This document shows positions 57,803-64,000 of a stretch of DNA of 64,000 nt, piece after piece (the stretch's first letter is position 1; every line of letters begins with the position of its first letter). Below the pieces are notes generated by a model. It saw nothing but the letters and a program-made list of their open reading frames with translations, was not told where the DNA came from and did not search any database. The DNA comes from Rhabdophis nuchalis (Eukaryota; Chordata; Lepidosauria; Squamata; Natricidae). A program made the translations under genes and the position numbers. The stretch is taken from the NCBI GenBank assembly GCA_039707465.1, contig CM077644.1:81528875-81592874 (forward strand), in the 5' to 3' direction.

Positions 57803-58339
57803 CAGATAGTCCTCAGCTTATGACTATAATTGAGTCCAAAATATCTGATGTTAAGCTAGGCAGTTGTTAACTGAATTCTTTCATTTTTATGACCTTCATG
57901 TGATAGTTGTGAAGTGACTCATGTGGTTAAGTGTTAAGTGGGTCTGGTTTCCCCCATTGACTTTGCTTGAAACTTTGCTCCCCCATTGAAACTGGCTAGG
58001 AAAGTCACAAAATGGTGATTACATGACCCTGGGACTTTCATAAATACTTGCCAGTTGCCAAGCACCTGAATCAGTGGTGGGTTTCAATTTACTTTACTAC
58101 CAGTTTGCTGGTGCGCACGCTTGCAAGCACAGGCAGGTGGGAGGAGCTTCCCGCCGCTACCACTACTGGTTCGCCTGATCTGGGGCGACCCGGCAGAAAC
58201 CCACCTCTGGCCAAAATGTTGACTATGTGACTATGGGGGATGCTGCAGTGGTTGTGTGAAAGCTGGTCACAGGTCACTCTTTTCAGTGCTGTGGTAACTT
58301 CAGTCACTAAATGAATGGTAGTAAGTCGAGGACTACCTG
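57803..58339. mobile_element. Tigger-like MITE interrupted by a hAT MITE
   Basis: CAGATAGTCCTCAGCTTATG to GTCGAGGACTACCTG, flanked by TA. The body is split at 58072-58209 within the usual AAGCACCTGAAT...TTGACTATGTGAC context. Confidence 0.85.
58072..58209. mobile_element. hAT MITE nested in Tigger-like MITE
   Basis: CAGTGGTGGGTTTCAATTTA to GCAGAAACCCACCTCTG. The flanks ACCTGAAT and GCCAAAAT agree at only 5 of 8 positions, so the duplication is decayed or the boundary is slightly off. Confidence 0.7.
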
Positions 58340-59394
58340 TATACCTTAATTTACAGGCAATATTAATCAGTAGTTAATATTTCAGGTTTTTAAAAAAAAT
58401 CTTGATCTCCTCTTTCTGTCATGTGGCTTCTAGCAGGTATGTATACGTGCAGATATGGTTTTGTGACAAGGGATGGGAGAAGCTGGACTGGTTTATCTTG
58501 GAGCTGATGCCACCCTACATAGATTGGAAAAAAGTGGAATGCGGCTCTGGGCATTGCTCTGGAAGTTTTTCTTTCCTTATACATTTTTCTATCTAATCTA
58601 CTTTTTTTTTTGTAGGAAAGGCTTTCTAAAATTAGGATGATCTAATAATATTTCTTAGCAGGGCAATAAATATTTACTATTAATTGTGGTGGATCAAATT
58701 GCCACTCAGATAAATAAAACATCTGACTGAAAAGTTGGCACACCTATGTCTGATCTCCTGGATTGAGGAAGTTGAATAAACACCTCAGAAAATGGGTTTG
58801 TATGTGGGCTGCAGCACATGTTGAAGTGGAAAGTCAGCAGAGACTCAATATCCTGAATTATAAATCAAGCTGGATAAAACTAAGCAGAAACACCTAAATG
58901 TTATATTGCCCACTGCTTTGCTTTTAGAGCAGGTGGAGGTGGGAAAATACAGATTCTGTAACACTTGCAACTACATAAAACAAGCAAACTTGCACCAATA
59001 CTTTCAAATAAACCGAAAGAGAGGTTTTTGTTTCAAGCAATAGTAGATTAATGGTTCAAATGGTGCTTGTAAACTTCGGAACATAAAGTAGTTGATACCA
59101 ATAGCCAGTAAGGCACTTTGTATTGGAGCACACAGCTGTACAGGCTAGGAAGGTGACAAAACTTGAAATGCAGTCAAGAGACATTCACATATTCTTTGAC
59201 CATATATATTGAAAAAGGACATTTACAGGTTTTCTTCCTTGGAAACTCTTAACATTGTTTTGAAAAAATCTGTTTACTCACCTAGGACAAAATTGTTAAC
59301 AGTAAAACATTTCATACCTCTTTTTTAAAAGAAGAAAAATAAAGGAAACAACAGCCAACATTTTAATATCCAAGCCACAGTAATTAAAGAGAAA
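58340..59394. other. intergenic, nothing recognised
   Basis: AT-rich; may include the end of the SLC44A5 3' UTR on the minus strand. Confidence 0.35.
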
Positions 59395-59395
59395 T

Positions 59396-59513
<118 letters not shown>

Positions 59514-59692
59514 AATCTCTCATGTTTCCTCTGTCCCTGGAATTTTAAAGATTGGTGTCACGACAAACTCAGATGTTTTCACGGGGTACAATAGCTTTGG
59601 TATAAAACTTGCACAAGTGAAAGCTGACAACGTATTGCAGAAACAATGCACCAGACCCAATGCAATGGTGTGGTCAGGACAGTCCACCTTCT

Positions 59693-59799
59693 CTAATGTC
59701 TTTTGCTTTGCAAGTTATGCTTGTTGAGTATCTTCAGCAGAGATTTACTCATGTAATAAGGTCTTTTGGTAGAACCATCCTGACTTTCTAAATCTCCCA
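59693..59799 (-). CDS. SLC44A5: SLC44A5 alternative terminal exon (last in gene order)
   Basis: Choline-transporter-like (CTL) family C-terminal tail, expected on the cytoplasmic side after the last membrane span. The minus strand reads a strong acceptor (CTTTCTTCCTCCTAG), two bases TG, then 34 codons beginning GDLESQDGSTKRPYYMSKS and a TAG at 59693-59695. The family motif is (E)[21 protein letters not shown]; here E to G, R to S and N to Q changes are seen in its first half, while RPYYMSKSLLKIL is perfect. The splice phase equals that of the exon at 63582-63694, so either can follow the same upstream exon. The paralogue cannot be settled from the tail alone (SLC44A4 also ends RPYYMSKSLLKIL); SLC44A5 is preferred because it is the neighbour of LHX8 in other vertebrates. 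Confidence 0.8.
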
Positions 59800-60639
59800 C
59801 TAGGAGGAAGAAAGGCAGAGAGCAAAAAATGAAACCAATCCAATACTTCCATCTGCTGGCTCTTTTGTGCACAACAGCAAACGCCTGGCGAGATATATAT
59901 ATATATGTATATGTATATATTACACATGGGATGTTTTGGCATTTATTATACTGTAAACACTGGCGCAATAATATAATCAGCCCTTTAGAATCAAGTGGGC
60001 TAGATGCTGCACCAGTTCCATCAAGAAGAAGCCTTCGCCTCGGCTCTTGACTCGAAGGAGTGCAGGATCCAAGCCTATTTCAATGTTATCATCTCATCAA
60101 GAAATGATTTCTCTAGCACATTATGACTTCTCTAAAGTAAGGAAGTGCATTTGATCAAGCTTTAGCTTTATGTTAAAGCACTATATGCATAAAATGTACA
60201 CTATAACAAACCTGCAGGGTTTGTCCTAAGGATTAAGAAACACATCAGTCAAAATTCAAAGCTATTTGCCTTTCAAAAATAAATTATTACTTAGTTTGTA
60301 CATTAATGCTCATTCATTTCTGAGAAAGATATTCAGGAATTTTGCCTATCAGATGTACACTATGCCATTATTGGACATTTCAAATTGGCTGAATGGTAGC
60401 CAAGTTTCAGTGCTATTGCTTAGCATTTTCACATTTTTTTTCAGTTGTTTACTTAGAATATTTCCCTTAAGGGCATTTTTCCATTTTATTTTTGACTGGG
60501 TTTACTTGTTCAAATACAGTCTATCGGCTGAGCTCACATATATTAAATAACAGTTTATTTTAACCATGGCTTGGTAAATAAAAAGCAGGCCAGAATAAAG
60601 ATTGCATGGTGGGGGGAAGAGTAATTTTGTGACTTCTTT

Positions 60640-60960
60640 GGCAAAATCTTAGTTTGTTTTTCCTCCTTTATGTGTTAGTTTCTTTGGATTGATTGCTAAG
60701 CCCCTGTTTTAATTAGTAAGATAACAACATACATTTTCCAGATGTCACTCCTGCTCTAATAATTGTTAGAATCAGTTCTAATTATCTAGAAACAATCCAG
60801 TGTTACACCTTACAATTCCTAAAGACCTCTAATGATGTCTGATGGTTGCATTGTGACTTAAAAGTGCTGTTTTTCAAATGAGTATCATCAATTTGTCGCA
60901 AATGAAAACATTTAAGACAATCCTAAGGTTTAATATGCAAGGATATGTTTAGCAAGGACT
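60640..60960. promoter_or_regulatory. candidate conserved non-coding element
   Basis: Repeat-free block with clustered homeodomain-type sites: TAATTA at 60710-60715 and 60779-60784 and TAATAATTG near 60757. Function is inferred from texture only. Confidence 0.25.
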
Positions 60961-63456
60961 AAGTCAATGATTTTTCCTACTATGTATCTCAACATTATGT
61001 GGACAGCATGGTTCATATATAGCCATCGTCTAAGGTTTGAACAGGCATTACAATGGAAAAATGTTTTCTTTAATGATAAATTACATATGATTCAATTTGC
61101 TCTCCAGTTATCCATGGATAAACATTGCCTTCTAGAGAAATTCCTAATAGATGTCTGCTAACACTCGATTGCTCAGTGATTGCTGTAGTTAAGAGGCTCT
61201 ATTCATCTTTTGATTTGTATATTTGCATGCAGGGAAACTAATTTGTTGTCCCTTGCACAGAAGGGAAGAAAATGTCTTCTAAGTGTAAAGGATCATTCCA
61301 TTGGGGCAGGCAGACTCCCTTGGAGGCTCCTGCTGAGGGAAGGGGAAATGACTCTAACCAGGTCCTGGTTCCTCCTGCATCATTCCTGTTCTCCCAAAGA
61401 GCTCCTCAACCTTCTAGAACAGTTTTTGCAGAAGTAGGTAGAATTAGCAAAATATTCCCTCCTCCAGGAAGGCTAACTATGTGCAAATGTGGATGAATTA
61501 CACTTGTCTGAGTGAAAAAGTACATCCAGTCACGGAAATGGGCATTCAGCTGAGTGCATATATATAATTTATTCCAGACTGATAGCTCTTTCAGGTGTTT
61601 TGGAATACAAATGATGTAAGCACCTTTCTCAAAAAAATATTGTCATCTGGAAATAAGTTGCTTCTTTTAACAGAATGGACTTCCAGGAAAAGCTTCTTCT
61701 TTGTAACGGAAGAGTTAAAATGCTGGGGAGGGGGGACAACCTAAGATTCTATATTACTCCAATTAATATCAGTTGAACTGCTCAATTATCTTAAAACCAA
61801 GTCAAGCTTAATGTAGAACTAGGCGATTCAGTTGAATGAATTTTGGAGAGCCCAATTTTAGAATGATGAGATTGGCATTGATTTGTGCAATAAGTTAGAG
61901 AAAAAAAGTAGAATTACCATTGCAAACACAAGCTTCAGTCAGAACTGAGGCCAATCACCCCTGTGTTAATGACAGAGGATAATGCCATGAGGGGATAATG
62001 GAATTCATGATTACAGGTTTTGAATATAGTGTCTCCTATTTCAAAAGCCTCTCATGATCCAGGAGCAACAGCATAACTAAGGCTACCCATTGTTTTAATG
62101 TTTAACAAAAATCAAAGTTCCTATGCGACAATTCCTAACTAAGCAGCATGACTGTGGAGAAACGCTGCTTAGAATATGTTGTCTCCCCAGCTTTTACTAA
62201 TATAAAATGGGATTAATGATTTTGAGTTCCAGTTATGAATAAGAAAATTGTATTTTCCTTCACAGGAGTGCATTCTATTTTATGATGTAGAATACTAATT
62301 TTTGATATTTACTCATTAGGCCTTTTTCTATGAGACTCAACAACCAGGTTTTTTTTTAACTTCAGCTACAATAAATTTTCATTCATATTACATCTCCCTC
62401 ATTTCTTTCCTCTCTGAATGAAAAATGATCAAGAGGGACCTAAAAGACAAATAATCCTTAATTCTTTGTCTTTGTCAAGCAGCAGCAGCAGGAGAAAAAC
62501 CTATGATGAAACGCAAATGATCTGAGTTTCAGCTGAGATCAACCTTCTTCAAGCTGGTGTGTTCCAAAGATGCACTGAACAAAGGTTGACCTGGTGGGGA
62601 GAACTGGAACAGAAGTTCCCACAAATCACCAGAGGACCAAGTTAGGAGAGGCCAAGCTTGTTTAAAAAGATTTCTTCTGTAGGGGAAAAAACTAATATTG
62701 GATTTTATTTTATGGATATTTTTTCTAGAAAAAAATGTTTACATAGTGCATATAAAATCATGGCACTCTTAACCCAGTATTATTAATAATATTTTGCAAC
62801 TGCCCTCCTAATATTGCATCTGGTGGCGAACAGGGGCTATTGCATGATGTACAGTTTTAAAAAAAAATGAATAATATATTGGCATAACATTCTTTTTTTA
62901 AAAAAATGAAGCTATTTAAAGAATCTTTACCCTATTTGGGGGAGGGAGAGATAAATCATCAGGATCCCAATTTATCACCATTTCAACTTTTAGGAGGCAA
63001 CTGAATTAGCAATGTGCCCTTTTTCACAAGGGAACCATTAGTATATTTTAGTCATAGTTTAAGTAGCTGTCAATCGGCACGTACAGTAAAAATACAGCCA
63101 TAGCACCATCATTACAAATTTAGGACCACCTGCTGGTTACCGATAATCTTGATATGTTTATGGCTAATTAGGATACATTGTAGTGCTTTGAAAAATTGCC
63201 TGAATATCCTTTACAAATATACACCTATAAAAAAAGTTATCAAAATGGCTGTCATTTCAGACAGCAAAATTTCAGGTTAGAAAAGTTATTAAAACACTAA
63301 AAGCTAAAGGTTAAAAAAAAGAAGCTTCACATTTACACGTTTCCCATAGGCACTCTATAAAAACTATGATGTGACCTTATTTCACAGCGGTTAAAAGACG
63401 TCTTGAAAATGTTGCCCGTTTGCTTATTTTTAGATAGTACAAAGCAACACAAATGA

Positions 63457-63462
63457 TTTATT
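63457..63462 (-). terminator. SLC44A5: candidate SLC44A5 polyadenylation signal
   Basis: TTTATT on the plus strand is AATAAA on the minus strand, about 120 bases after the stop of the upper terminal exon. Confidence 0.35.
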
Positions 63463-63581
63463 AACCAGAAGCATCATACTTTAAAAATTAATCTTTTGTC
63501 TAAATTATATGCATCCTGCTTTTAAAATGTTTTTTTTTCCTCCCCTCTTCCTTAAAACTAGCACTGTTGCAATTTTGAGCA

Positions 63582-63694
63582 TCATCCCATTAACTTTTTG
63601 GGACTCAGTTCCTTCTTCCCCAAAATCCGGTGCAGACTAGCTGACATGTAGTAAGGTTTTGCTGTAGATCCATCATTCCTTTCCAAGTCTTCGC
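63582..63694 (-). CDS. SLC44A5: SLC44A5 terminal exon (first in gene order)
   Basis: The minus strand has acceptor CTTTCTATCCAG at 63695-63706, two bases GC, then 36 codons starting [19 protein letters not shown], continuing LHRILGKK and ending KKLMG before a TGA at 63582-63584. This is the canonical CTL-family cytoplasmic tail motif EDLERNDGS, so it is probably the ancestral last exon. CTL proteins are about ten-span plasma or mitochondrial membrane proteins; CTL1 and CTL2 transport choline, and CTL5 is less well characterised. The rest of the gene lies beyond the right edge; no further exon was found in 63695-64000. Confidence 0.87.
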
Positions 63695-64000
63695 CTGGAT
63701 AGAAAGCAGTCAAAAAGAGGCAAAGCAAAAAAGCAGACATGCAGTCAAACCAAAACAAAGGAGAGATTCAGAAGAAAGAGAGGAAAAGAATCATTAGATT
63801 TCCTACAACGGTAGAGTTGAATTTCAGTATGTGATGCCATTGCAGAATATCACAAAAGCATTCAGACGCAATTTCAGATCAATACCAAACAGGTCATAGC
63901 TAAGTTGCACTAAGCCATGCTGTGATCCATACTTTTGCTCATGCAACAGGTTAACTTTGCAGGTTAGCTAAAATAATTGACTTATACTTGGTGATGAAGC
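63695..64000 (-). other. SLC44A5: SLC44A5 intron
   Basis: The sequence preceding the terminal exon in gene order is pyrimidine-rich near the acceptor. The penultimate exon was looked for and not found. Confidence 0.6.

Larger units (their letters stand above)
59800..63581 (-). other. SLC44A5: interval between the two SLC44A5 terminal exons
   Basis: Intron for transcripts that use the lower exon, 3' UTR or downstream DNA for those that use the upper one. AT-rich, with a short TA/TATG run near 59893-59920 and a possible conserved block (60640-60960). No other exon found. Confidence 0.6.

Noticed and set aside
61210..61496. Two overlapping plus-strand frames of about 75 residues
   Set aside because: No family similarity, no splice-site support, opposite strand to SLC44A5; could be conserved non-coding DNA but nothing supports coding.

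Overview
The window is vertebrate nuclear DNA, almost certainly from a squamate reptile and most likely a snake. The evidence is the mix of tRNA-derived SINEs, CR1 3' ends, Penelope-like retroelements, palindromic hAT MITEs, Tigger-like MITEs and long (GAAA)n/(CTTT)n tracts, together with the gene content. No prokaryotic, viral or CRISPR locus is seen. The species cannot be named from this sequence.

Layout. (1) 1-25069 is upstream intergenic DNA. It holds an RPL32 processed pseudogene at the left edge, many transposable-element fragments and simple repeats, and from about 20.8 kb a GC-rich, CpG-rich approach to the gene. (2) 25070-43793 (+) is a complete LHX8 gene, a LIM-homeodomain transcription factor. 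I resolved nine coding exons; they join to 1140 nt, 379 residues and a stop, all with GT-AG introns and matching phases. Its N-terminus matches the longer form known from mouse Lhx8 (begins MYWKS). (3) 43794-59692 is the convergent intergenic interval, AT-rich with scattered DNA transposons, one SINE and one LINE 3' end. (4) 59693-63694 (-) holds the 3' end of the choline-transporter-like gene SLC44A5. Two different, phase-compatible terminal coding exons lie about 3.9 kb apart. The tail-to-tail LHX8/SLC44A5 arrangement is the same as in mammals.

LHX8 and SLC44A5 are not functionally linked as far as is known; they are syntenic neighbours. LHX8 acts in basal-forebrain cholinergic neurons, tooth/palate and oocytes, and SLC44A5 belongs to the CTL membrane-transporter family.

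Main points for a second look: duplicated alternative terminal exons of SLC44A5; degenerate hammerhead-ribozyme-like motifs (CTGANGA, a stem, GAAAC, then GTC or a mutated form) at Penelope-like element ends, often in head-to-head pairs; nine hAT insertions whose 8-bp target duplications all fit nnnTAnnn; two 135-bp palindromic MITEs differing at only two bases; a perfect donor consensus abutting the LHX8 exon 3 acceptor; and an unclassified ~130-bp repeat duplicated in LHX8 introns 6 and 8. All calls come from reading the sequence and from memory of protein families; no database search was run.
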